Assembly (NCBI RefSeq): GCF_900100275.1
Contig: NZ_FNET01000005.1
Location: forward strand, 393,954-457,953
Source of the DNA: Lentzea albidocapillata subsp. violacea
GTDB lineage: Bacteria; Actinomycetota; Actinomycetes; Mycobacteriales; Pseudonocardiaceae
Length of the DNA stretch: 64,000 nucleotides
Direction of reading: 5' to 3'
In this document: in pieces, positions 17,029 to 25,978 of the stretch
How the letters are laid out: every line of letters begins with the position of its first letter
Position numbering within the stretch: the first letter of the stretch is position 1
The notes under the pieces: generated by a model
Told to the model about the DNA's origin: nothing
The model's input: only the letters and a program-made list of their open reading frames with translations
Database searches by the model: none
Translations under genes and position numbers: made by a program

Positions 17029-17041
17029 GAGGGCGTTCGGC

Positions 17042-18301
17042 ATGAAGATCACCGAGATTGTCCTGACACCGATCGCGTTCCGGGACCCGCCGCTGCTCAA
17101 CTCGGCCGGCGTGCACGAGCCGTGGGCGCTGCGCACGATCGTCGAGGTGCACACCGACGAAGGCATTTCGGGGCTGGGGGAGACCTACGGCGACCTCGGG
17201 CACCTGGAGCGCTCGCGGTCCGTTGTGGACACTTTGATCGGCCTTGACGTCTTCGCGTTGAACGAGATGCACGCGCGGGTCGCCGCCGTGCTCGGCGGCA
17301 AGGCGGGGCCGGACAAGCACGGCCTGACCGGCAAGATCACGGCGGAGAGCACCGTCGACCGCGTGTACTCACCGTTCGAGGTCGCGTGCCTGGACATCCA
17401 GGGCAAGGCGCTGGGACGCCCGGTGCACGACCTGCTGGGTGGCGCGGTCCGTTCCGCCGTGCCGTATTCGGCCTACCTGTTCTACAAGTGGGACGGGCAT
17501 CCCGGCGCCGAGCCGGACGAGTGGGGCGAGGCGGTCGACCCCGCCGGCATCGTGGCCCAGGCCGCCGGGATGATCGAGCGGTACGGCTTCGGGTCGATCA
17601 AGCTCAAGGGCGGTGTCTTCCCGCCGGAGCAGGAGATCGAGGCGATCCGCGCTCTGCGCGAGGCGTTCCCGGACCACCCGCTGCGGCTGGACCCGAACGC
17701 GGCCTGGTCGACGGCGACGTCGCTGAAGGTCGCGGCGGAGCTCGACGGCGTGCTGGAGTACCTGGAGGATCCGACGCCGGAGATCTCCGGGATGGCGGAG
17801 GTGGCCGCGAAGGCACCGATGCCGTTGGCCACCAACATGTGCGTGGTCGCGTTCGAGCACCTCAAGCCGTCCGTGGAACAGGACGCCGTGCAGGTGCTGC
17901 TGTCCGACCACCACTACTGGGGCGGACTGCAGCGGTCGCGTCAGCTGGGGATGATCTGCCAGACGTTCGGCATCGGCCTGTCGATGCACTCGAACTCGCA
18001 CCTCGGCATCTCGCTGGCCGCGATGACGCACCTGGCCGCGGCGACGCCGAACCTGAACTACGCCTGCGACACGCACTACCCCTGGAACGCTCAGGACGAG
18101 GTCGTGGAACCGGGTGTGCTGTCCTTTGTGGATGGGGCGTTGCAGGTTCCCGTGACGCCGGGACTCGGTGTGTCGCTGGATCGTGACGCGTTGGCGCGCA
18201 TGGCCGAGAACTACGTTCGGTGCGGCATCACGGCTCGCGACGACACGGGCTACATGCAGAAGTTCGACCCGAGTTACGAGAGGAAGCGCCCCCGGTGGTG
18301 A
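17042..18301 (+). CDS. Glucarate dehydratase (enolase superfamily)
   Basis: 419 residues with the glucarate dehydratase active-site set: the Lys-x-Lys pair in SIKLKGG (187 and 189), metal ligands Asp 217 (LRLDPNAAW), Glu 242 (YLEDPTPE) and Asn 265 (ATNMCVVAF), Asp 289 in LLSDHHYWGG and the catalytic histidine near 316 in MHSNSHLGIS. The enzyme removes water from D-glucarate, and usually L-idarate, to 5-keto-4-deoxyglucarate, the substrate of the preceding gene product. A galactarate-active member is possible. GAGAGGG lies upstream, 13 bases after the previous stop. Confidence 0.92.
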   Translation: MKITEIVLTPIAFRDPPLLNSAGVHEPWALRTIVEVHTDEGISGLGETYGDLGHLERSRSVVDTLIGLDVFALNEMHARVAAVLGGKAGPDKHGLTGKITAESTVDRVYSPFEVACLDIQGKALGRPVHDLLGGAVRSAVPYSAYLFYKWDGHPGAEPDEWGEAVDPAGIVAQAAGMIERYGFGSIKLKGGVFPPEQEIEAIRALREAFPDHPLRLDPNAAWSTATSLKVAAELDGVLEYLEDPTPEISGMAEVAAKAPMPLATNMCVVAFEHLKPSVEQDAVQVLLSDHHYWGGLQRSRQLGMICQTFGIGLSMHSNSHLGISLAAMTHLAAATPNLNYACDTHYPWNAQDEVVEPGVLSFVDGALQVPVTPGLGVSLDRDALARMAENYVRCGITARDDTGYMQKFDPSYERKRPRW

Positions 18302-19425
18302 AGTCGGTTGTCCACGCCTATCCGTGGGACCTGATCGGAGACCCTGACGCCGTCGCGCGGTATCAGGACCTCGGGATCGACGCGATCGCCCTCGCGGCGT
18401 CGTATCACACGGTGCGGGCGGCGACGCCGCTTCATCCGTCGCATCGGATGGTCGATGCGCGGCACGCGGCGTTCTACCTGCCGGTGCGTTCGGCTAAGTA
18501 CGGCCGGCTCGTGCCTGCGGAACCGTCCTGGGTGGACGGTTCCGGCTCGTTCGGCGCGGCCGCGGCTCTGGTCCGTGCCGCCGGTCTGCCGGTGTACGCG
18601 TGGACCGTGCTGACGCACAACTCGCGCCTCGGTGACCTGCACCCCGATGTGACCGTGGTGAACGCGTTCGGGGACCGCTACCCGTACGCGTTGTGCACCG
18701 CGCAGCCCGACGTCGTCGAGTACACCTCGGTGCTGGTGTCCGAGGTGCTGGAGCTCGGCGCGCCGGACGGGATCATCCTGGAGGCCTGCGGGCCGCTGGG
18801 GTTCTTCCACGGCGGGCACCACGAGAAGACCGACGGCACGGATTGGAACGCGGTGCAGCAGAAGCTGTTGTCGCTGTGCTTCTGCTCTGCCTGCACCGCC
18901 CTGTACGCCGACCCGGATGCCCTGCGTGAAGCGGTCCGGGCCGGGGTCGATCGCGGGGCGTCCAGCGTCGAGGAGGCGCTGGGCGCGCTCGCGGAAGACG
19001 TTCAAGCGGTGCGCACCGGCGTGGTGCGGTCGTTGCGGCAGAGGCTGGTGTCCGAGATTCGCGCTGCCGCGCCCTCGATCCGGGTCGGCATGCACGTGAC
19101 GGCGGACCCTTGGGGCACCGGGCCGTTCGCGACCGTGGCCGGTGGTGTCGACGCCGACGTCGATGTCCTGACGACGATGTGCTGGCCCGGACCGGAGATC
19201 GCGGTTCCCGGCATCGAGGCCCTTCGTGCTGCCGCCCCGGACACGCGGATCGCCGCGTACGTGCTGGGGTTGCCGCCGAAACCGGCCGACGGTGCGGCGT
19301 TGTCGAAGGAGTGGCTCGCGTACGTGGACGCCGGCGTGGAGGAGTTCCACCTCTACCACGGTGGTCTCGCGTCCGCGGCACGGTTGGAAGCTTTGCGAGA
19401 GGCTGTAACCGCCGTTAGCCGCTAA
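18298..19425 (+). CDS. Conserved protein of unknown function in the uronate operon, possible TIM-barrel hydrolase
   Basis: Two adjacent GTGs (18295 and 18298) could start it; the second overlaps the preceding stop as GTGA and gives 375 residues. There is no signal peptide, so it is cytoplasmic. Features: YPWDLIGDPD near the N-terminus, ASYHTVRAATPLHPSHR, PVYAWTVLTHNSRLG, PDGIILEACGPLGFFHGGHHEK, a CFCSAC cysteine motif near 202-207, and IRVGMHVTADPWGTGPF. Alternating strand/helix pattern with acidic residues after hydrophobic strands suggests a beta/alpha barrel like the hypothetical glycosidase families. I do not know its reaction; candidates are uronide hydrolysis or aldarolactone opening, neither otherwise coded here. 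Confidence 0.75.
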   Translation: MKSVVHAYPWDLIGDPDAVARYQDLGIDAIALAASYHTVRAATPLHPSHRMVDARHAAFYLPVRSAKYGRLVPAEPSWVDGSGSFGAAAALVRAAGLPVYAWTVLTHNSRLGDLHPDVTVVNAFGDRYPYALCTAQPDVVEYTSVLVSEVLELGAPDGIILEACGPLGFFHGGHHEKTDGTDWNAVQQKLLSLCFCSACTALYADPDALREAVRAGVDRGASSVEEALGALAEDVQAVRTGVVRSLRQRLVSEIRAAAPSIRVGMHVTADPWGTGPFATVAGGVDADVDVLTTMCWPGPEIAVPGIEALRAAAPDTRIAAYVLGLPPKPADGAALSKEWLAYVDAGVEEFHLYHGGLASAARLEALREAVTAVSR

Positions 19426-19491
19426 CTGTGAAGAGAAGTTCCTGAGAGAAGTTGCTGCAACCCGTTGTGAGCGCGGTTCCGTCCTCTTCAC

Positions 19492-19962
19492 ATGAGGCAC
19501 ATAGGAACCGTAGTTGGCACTGGCGTCCTGCTGCTGGTCATCTCGGCCTGTGGCAGCGCGCAGAACGCGGGCGCCGGGGCAGGTGGCGGTCAGGAGTTGC
19601 CGACCGCCACCTCGACCTCCGAGGTGCCCCCGAACGTCGCCCCCGGAGAAGTGCCGCCGGACGGCAAACCCGTGACGAAGCTCGACACCACGGCGCTGCC
19701 GCCCGATCAGCCGCGCACCGTGTGGACACAGGGCGACGGGAAGACCGTCGGAGTCGTGGCCCAAGAGGGCGGATGTGGCAAGGCGAGCGCGTCCGTGCTG
19801 GAGCAGAACGCTTCCACCGTGAAGATCGAACTGCTCGAGACGCTGCCGCTGACCAAGGAGATGTGCACTATGGACATCCGCTTCCCTCCGTTGACGGTGC
19901 AGCTGTCCGAGCCCCTTGGTGAGCGCACGGTCGTGCTGACGTCGCGGCAGGAACAGAAGTAG
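19492..19962 (+). CDS. Lipoprotein of unknown function (paralogue 1)
   Basis: 156 residues: signal peptide with lipobox VISAC (Cys about 20), then a Gly/Ala/Thr/Pro-rich linker to about residue 60, then a compact domain. The domain has PPDQPRTVWTQGDGKTVGVVAQEGGCGKASA and TKEMCTMDIRFPPLTVQLSEPLGERTVVL, with two cysteines that could form a disulfide. The next gene carries the same domain. Its start lies 66 bases after the uronate operon and has its own context, so it is not clearly part of that operon. Confidence 0.7.
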   Translation: MRHIGTVVGTGVLLLVISACGSAQNAGAGAGGGQELPTATSTSEVPPNVAPGEVPPDGKPVTKLDTTALPPDQPRTVWTQGDGKTVGVVAQEGGCGKASASVLEQNASTVKIELLETLPLTKEMCTMDIRFPPLTVQLSEPLGERTVVLTSRQEQK

Positions 19963-19978
19963 ACCTTCCTCCCCACGG

Positions 19979-20011
19979 TGCCCGGTCGGCATCTGCCCCG
20001 CCGGCCGGGCA
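19979..20011 (+). terminator. Terminator between the two lipoprotein genes
   Basis: TGCCCGGTCGGC pairs with GCCGGCCGGGCA (one mismatch) around ATCTGCCCC, just after the first lipoprotein gene and followed by a pyrimidine-rich TCTCTCCTTCT. Confidence 0.65.
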
Positions 20012-20117
20012 TCTCTCCTTCTGGATCTGCTTCCGGGGCTTGTCCGGGACATTCGACCGGACAGGTCGCAGGACATTTAACAGGGACTTCTTGTCCCGGT
20101 TTGCGAGGATGGTGCGC

Positions 20118-20648
20118 ATGAGAAACGCCGTCGCTGCCGTTGCTCTCGCCGTTGTGCTCGCCGGCTGCTCGTCCGGCACGCAATCGAGCGCGCCAGGCTC
20201 CGGTTCGTCGGGTACCACGCCTGCGGGCACCACCGCGCCCGGCTCGAGCGGCACCCCCGGCTCGTCCGGCGCGAACCCCACCGCGCCCGTCCAGCCTCCG
20301 GTCTCGATCTCGGAGGAGAAGCCGGTCGTCCCGCCCAACGTCACGCCCGTGGCGAAGGACAAGGTCGACACGACATCGTTGTCAGACACCTACCGCGACG
20401 AGGCCTACGTCTTCGGCGACGGCCGCGACCTCCAGGTCTTCGGCGTGGGCGGCGGCTGCAAGGAGGCCCGTGCCGAGGTCACCGGCCAGTCCGCCGACGT
20501 CGTCCACGTCACGCTGGTGACGATCACCAAGCAGCCCCCGGGCACCATGTGCAGCCAGGAGATCCGTCAGGTGCCACTGACGGTCCGCCTGGACGCGCCT
20601 CTCGGGAACCGCCGCTTGGTGCTGGAATCCCGCGAGGAAACCGGCTGA
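20118..20648 (+). CDS. Lipoprotein of unknown function (paralogue 2)
   Basis: The ATG at 20118 (MRNAVAAVALAVVLAGC) gives 176 residues with lipobox VLAGC; earlier in-frame starts would place 26 basic residues before the signal. A Ser/Thr/Pro/Gly-rich linker runs to about residue 75. The final domain mirrors the preceding gene: DTTSLSDTYRDEAYVFGDGRDLQVFGVGGGC and TMCSQEIRQVPLTVRLDAPLGNRRLVLESREE, with both cysteines conserved. Its TGA stop lies inside a gamma repeat (20645-20663). Confidence 0.7.
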   Translation: MRNAVAAVALAVVLAGCSSGTQSSAPGSGSSGTTPAGTTAPGSSGTPGSSGANPTAPVQPPVSISEEKPVVPPNVTPVAKDKVDTTSLSDTYRDEAYVFGDGRDLQVFGVGGGCKEARAEVTGQSADVVHVTLVTITKQPPGTMCSQEIRQVPLTVRLDAPLGNRRLVLESREETG

Positions 20649-20663
20649 TATATCGCATATCGC
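20645..20663 (+). repeat. Gamma repeat overlapping a stop codon
   Basis: CTGATATATCGCATATCGC is identical to the reverse complement of 8291-8309. Its second to fourth bases are the TGA stop of the lipoprotein gene. Confidence 0.75.
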
Positions 20664-20796
20664 CGATTCCCTCGGCGTCCTGAAGGTCGCGGTGGCCGGA
20701 CACTCCGGCGGCGCACCACACGCCCTCGCGTGCGCCGCCCTGTTGCCCGGCCTCGCACAACCGCTGGCTCGCCTGCCGGATCCCCGGCGCGGAGGT
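20656..20796 (+). pseudogene. Relic of an alpha/beta hydrolase gene
   Basis: Read in one frame this encodes HIADSLGVLKVAVAGHSGG then APHALACAALLPGLAQPLA, a very recognisable nucleophile-elbow segment (G-H-S-G-G) of alpha/beta hydrolases. It has no start and loses similarity after about 45 codons, so it is a fragment left by deletion. Its left border coincides with the gamma repeat. Confidence 0.6.
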
Positions 20797-20823
20797 ATGG
20801 CCGACTCCGGACGATGGATGCCA

Positions 20824-20871
20824 CGAAGCCGTCCAGGCCCCGCCGATGCGGGCGAGACCTGGACGGCTTCG
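20824..20871. terminator. Strong bidirectional terminator
   Basis: CGAAGCCGTCCAGG pairs perfectly with CCTGGACGGCTTCG, with an inner CCCGC/GCGGG stem. It sits 9 bases beyond the fumarase stop and after the convergent lipoprotein and relic. Confidence 0.85.
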
Positions 20872-20880
20872 TGAAGGGGT

Positions 20881-22545
<1,665 letters not shown>

Positions 22546-22663
22546 AACTCCAACGGTGTGCAGTTCGGATCAGAAAACCGTACCGCCATCAAAGGGACGT
22601 ACTCGTCCCCGTCCACCGTGTTCTTCACTACCCGTGTTCCTGGCAAGGGCCGCAGACGCGGAA

Positions 22664-22683
22664 GGCCGGGGCGGCCCCCGGCC
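22664..22683 (-). terminator. Terminator after the SigB-like sigma factor
   Basis: GGCCGGGG and CCCCCGGCC form an 8-9 bp stem around CGG. A second imperfect stem (ACTCACG with CGTGAGT, and GGGCGT with ACGCCC) lies at about 22717-22764, nearer the sigma-factor stop. The rest of the gap should hold the fumarase promoter. Confidence 0.55.
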
Positions 22684-22821
22684 GTCCCGACCTTCCTTCG
22701 CGTGCGAAACCCGACTCACGACGGGCGTCGCGTGGCTCTGGTAACGCCCGACCGTGCCGTGAGTTGAGTCACAAGTCAATACTGCCGGACAGGTGAAACC
22801 CGACCGTGACGACTCCGGGGG

Positions 22822-23811
22822 CTACGAGGCGTAGGCCCGCAGCTTCGCGGCGCGTTCGCCCTGGCGGAGCTTCGACATGACCTCGCGCTCGATCTGACGG
22901 ACCCGCTCGCGCGACAACCCGAAGCGCTTGCCGATCTGGTCGAGGGTGCGCGGCTGGCCGTCCTCCAGGCCGTAGCGCAGCCGGATCACGGCCTGCTCGC
23001 GCGGCTCCAGCGTCGCGAGAACGCGGCGCAGGTCGTCCTGCAGCAGCCCGGAGATGACGGCGCTCTCGGCGTCGGTCGCGTCCGAGTCCTCGATGAAGTC
23101 ACCGAGGGGAGCGTCCTCCTCCGTGCCGACCGGCATGTCGAGCGATACCGGGTCACGCGCGTGGTCGAGCAGGTCGGCGACCTTGTCGGGGTTGAGGCCC
23201 GCTTCCTTCGCGAGCTCCTCGTTCGTCGCCTCGCGGCCGAGCGTCTGGTGCAGGTCGCGCTTGATCCGCGCGAGCTTGTTCACCTGCTCGACGAGGTGGA
23301 CGGGGAGGCGGATGGTGCGGCCCTGGTCGGCCATGCCGCGGGTGATCGCCTGGCGGATCCACCACGTCGCGTACGTCGAGAACTTGAAGCCCTTGGTGTA
23401 GTCGAACTTCTCGACCGCGCGGATCAGGCCCAGGTTGCCTTCCTGGATCAGGTCCAGCAGCGGCATGCCGCGGCCGGTGTAGCGCTTGGCCAGCGACACG
23501 ACGAGGCGCAGGTTGGCCTTGAGCAGGTGGTCCTTGGCGCGGCGGCCGTCGCGGACGAGCTCTCCCATCTCGTCGCGACGGGTGGGGGTGAGGCGCTTGG
23601 CCGTGTCCAGGACGTGCTGCGCGAACACACCTGCCTCGATGCGCTTGGCGAGCTCCACCTCCTCTTCGGCGGTGAGGAGCGCGGTCTTGCCGATTCCGTT
23701 CAGGTAGACTCGAACGAGGTCGGCTGCTGGTCCCTGCGCGTCGAGTTCGTGCTCGACGACGGCGGGCGTGTTCTCTCCGACTTCACGGTCGGAGATCCTC
23801 GTGACGGTCAT
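22822..23811 (-). CDS. sigB: RNA polymerase sigma factor, SigB/HrdD-like (group 2)
   Basis: 329 residues. Region 1.2 is [31 protein letters not shown], region 2 contains [30 protein letters not shown] and the -10 contacts [16 protein letters not shown], region 3 follows, and region 4.2 ([28 protein letters not shown]) contacts the -35. It lacks the long acidic N-terminal region 1.1 of SigA, hence a group 2 factor for stress or stationary phase. Start ATG has GGGAGGGAGATCC upstream. An ECF-type promoter lies about 140 bases upstream, as for mycobacterial sigB. Confidence 0.92.
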   Translation of the reverse strand: MTVTRISDREVGENTPAVVEHELDAQGPAADLVRVYLNGIGKTALLTAEEEVELAKRIEAGVFAQHVLDTAKRLTPTRRDEMGELVRDGRRAKDHLLKANLRLVVSLAKRYTGRGMPLLDLIQEGNLGLIRAVEKFDYTKGFKFSTYATWWIRQAITRGMADQGRTIRLPVHLVEQVNKLARIKRDLHQTLGREATNEELAKEAGLNPDKVADLLDHARDPVSLDMPVGTEEDAPLGDFIEDSDATDAESAVISGLLQDDLRRVLATLEPREQAVIRLRYGLEDGQPRTLDQIGKRFGLSRERVRQIEREVMSKLRQGERAAKLRAYAS

Positions 23812-23953
23812 GGATCTCCCTCCCCCTGGTGCGGGCGACGCTGCTGTCGGTCAGGACAGTCGCGCGTGGCGGTCAAGGCGGCGCGGCGCTGCGCCCTGGT
23901 TGCCGGTTGCGGCGGGCCCGCTCGGGATCCCATCGCTAGCTGGCTGATACCTG

Positions 23954-23983
23954 GGTAACGAAGACGATTCCGAATTCGTTCCC
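23954..23983 (-). promoter_or_regulatory. ECF (SigH/SigE/SigR-type) promoter upstream of sigB
   Basis: On the minus strand GGGAAC (23983-23978) is followed after exactly 18 bases by GTTACC (23959-23954). This matches the GGGAAY-N18-GTT consensus for oxidative/envelope-stress ECF sigma factors. Start of transcription would be near 23947, giving a leader of about 136 bases. Confidence 0.6.
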
Positions 23984-24061
23984 GACTTCCATGACCTGAA
24001 GACGTCACCACAGTCACAGCGGTTGCGCGACTAATCTGAGGATTGCCTGAGAACCGTTTAG

Positions 24062-24487
24062 TCAGAGGTCGACGATCACCGTGAACGGACCGTCGTTCAC
24101 GCTCCGTACCTTCATCTCCGCTCTGAATCGTCCTGTTTCGACGCGAGCGCCCTTTTGGCGTAGTTCCTGCACGACGGCGTTCACCAACGGTTCCGCAAGC
24201 TCGGGCCGGGCGGCCGCCGTCCAGGACGGACGGCGGCCCTTGCGCGTGTCTCCGTAAAGGGTGAACTGGCTGACGACCAGCAGCGGAGCACCGGTCGACT
24301 CGCACGACTGCTCGTCGTCGAGGATGCGCAGACCATGCAGCTTCTGCGCCATTTTGCGGGCGTGCTCGGCCGTGTCGTCGTGGTGGACGCCGAGCAGCAC
24401 CAGCAATCCGGGCTCGTCGATCGCGCCGACGATCTCCCCTTCGACTTCGACACTCGCTTCTGTGACGCGCGCCACAACTGCTTTCAC
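24062..24487 (-). CDS. dtd: D-aminoacyl-tRNA deacylase
   Basis: 141 residues starting at a GTG that overlaps the preceding stop (GTGA). It removes D-amino acids mischarged on tRNA. The signature SQFTLYGDTRKGRRPSW and the Gly-cisPro motif in the C-terminal NDGPFTVIVDL are intact, and length is standard. It is translationally coupled to a large methyltransferase gene, an arrangement I also expect in related actinobacteria. Confidence 0.95.
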   Translation of the reverse strand: MKAVVARVTEASVEVEGEIVGAIDEPGLLVLLGVHHDDTAEHARKMAQKLHGLRILDDEQSCESTGAPLLVVSQFTLYGDTRKGRRPSWTAAARPELAEPLVNAVVQELRQKGARVETGRFRAEMKVRSVNDGPFTVIVDL

Positions 24488-25968
24488 GCGGGAATCAACA
24501 TTCCGTGCCGGATGAGATCACGAACGATCGGCAAGGCCGCTTCTGCATCGATTTCTCCGTAAGCGAACTCGAGCAGTGCGAGCAGGTCCTCCAGTGGCAG
24601 AGCGCCGTTGCAACCGGCCACGAGCCTGGCGGTCGCCTCGTCGACCTCGTGCTGCCAGCCGGGCCCGTCGGTGCGGTGCAGCCGGGCGACGACCTTGCGC
24701 CAGCCCTCGTCACCCGGCTCGGACACCTCTTCGAGCAGCACGGTGTCGGCGACCCGGAACCGCCGGCTCAGCAGATCGGGGTTCGCGCGCAGCCACGCGA
24801 CGTTGTCGAGCCAGCGCGCCGCCTCCGGGCCCAGCGGGTCGTCGTAGGCGTGCCGCAGGTCTTCGCAGATGACCTGGGAGTGCATCTCGTCGGTGCGCCG
24901 CAGCGTCACGTAACCGAAGCCGACTCCCTGGACGTCGTTCTCCTCGAACCAGTCCAGCCACGCGGCGGCCTTCTGCCGGCCCTCGGGGCTGCGCGGGTCG
25001 ACGCCCGCGTCCTTGAGCCACGTGCCGACGTACAGGGCGGGCTCGGCGATGTCGCGCTGCACGAACCACGCGTCGATGCCGCCACGCGGGAGCCAGCCGG
25101 AGACGCGCTCCTCCCAGTCCTCACCCTTGCGGTGCACCCATGACGCGAGCAGCTGGCCGACGCCGCCCTCGTTGAGGAAGGCGGGCAGCTGCCGGATGAC
25201 CAGCGCCGACGCGTCGTCGCCACCGAGACCGGAGTCGCGGTAGACGAAGTCCACCCGCGGCGGGCCGACGACGAACGGCGGGTTGCACACGACCTGGTCG
25301 AACCGCCGGTTGCGGACCGGCCCGAACCACTCGCCCTGCAGCGTCTCCACGTCGAGCTCGTTCATGCGGAACGTGCCCTGCGCGAGCCTCAGCGCGCGCT
25401 CGGACAGGTCGGTCGCGGTGATCTTTTGAGCGTGCGTGGCGGCGTGCAACGCCTGGACGCCGCAGCCGGTGCCGAGATCGAGCAGCGTGCCGACGGGCGT
25501 GCGCTTGGTCGCGCGGGCCAGGCTGATCGACGCGTGGCCGACGCCGAGCACGTGGTCCTCGGGGACGGCGCTGCCGCGCAGGTCGGAGTCGAGGTCGGCG
25601 ACCACCCACCAGTTGTCCTCGTACGGCCTGACGTCGAGCCCGGCCTTCAGGCTGTTCGCGCCGGCGGGGGACAGGATCTCGTTCTTGACGGCCTCGTCGA
25701 TGTCGACACCGTCGAGCGCCTTGCGGACGTCCTGCTCGGGTTCGTGGTCGCCGAGCAGGAACATGCGGATCAGCGTGCCGAGCGACCCGGCGTCCTTGCT
25801 CGCGCGGCGGGCCGGCTCTGGCTCGCCGCGCCCGAGTGCGGCGTGGGCTTGGAGGCCGAGAGCGCCGACGACGCCGTCCGCGGTGTAGCCGGTGTTCAGG
25901 AAGGCCTCGCGCAAACGGGCGCACAGTTCAACGGAAAGATCGGGGTGCACGGGTGGAGATGCTTTCAC
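24484..25968 (-). CDS. Large class I SAM methyltransferase (HemK/RlmG-like)
   Basis: 494 residues. The N-terminal 140 residues resemble a substrate-recognition domain (LREAFLNTGYTADGVVGALG). The catalytic domain has motif I LLDLGTGCGVQALHAA, ITATDLSERAL and motif IV VVCNPPFVVGPPR; an N-P-P-F motif implies N-methylation of an amide or exocyclic amine, as in release-factor glutamine or rRNA guanine methyltransferases. The C-terminal 150 residues are extra. The cytoplasmic substrate (rRNA, tRNA or protein) is not decided. It is coupled to dtd. Confidence 0.8.
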   Translation of the reverse strand: MKASPPVHPDLSVELCARLREAFLNTGYTADGVVGALGLQAHAALGRGEPEPARRASKDAGSLGTLIRMFLLGDHEPEQDVRKALDGVDIDEAVKNEILSPAGANSLKAGLDVRPYEDNWWVVADLDSDLRGSAVPEDHVLGVGHASISLARATKRTPVGTLLDLGTGCGVQALHAATHAQKITATDLSERALRLAQGTFRMNELDVETLQGEWFGPVRNRRFDQVVCNPPFVVGPPRVDFVYRDSGLGGDDASALVIRQLPAFLNEGGVGQLLASWVHRKGEDWEERVSGWLPRGGIDAWFVQRDIAEPALYVGTWLKDAGVDPRSPEGRQKAAAWLDWFEENDVQGVGFGYVTLRRTDEMHSQVICEDLRHAYDDPLGPEAARWLDNVAWLRANPDLLSRRFRVADTVLLEEVSEPGDEGWRKVVARLHRTDGPGWQHEVDEATARLVAGCNGALPLEDLLALLEFAYGEIDAEAALPIVRDLIRHGMLIPA

Positions 25969-25978
25969 GCCCCGTGAT

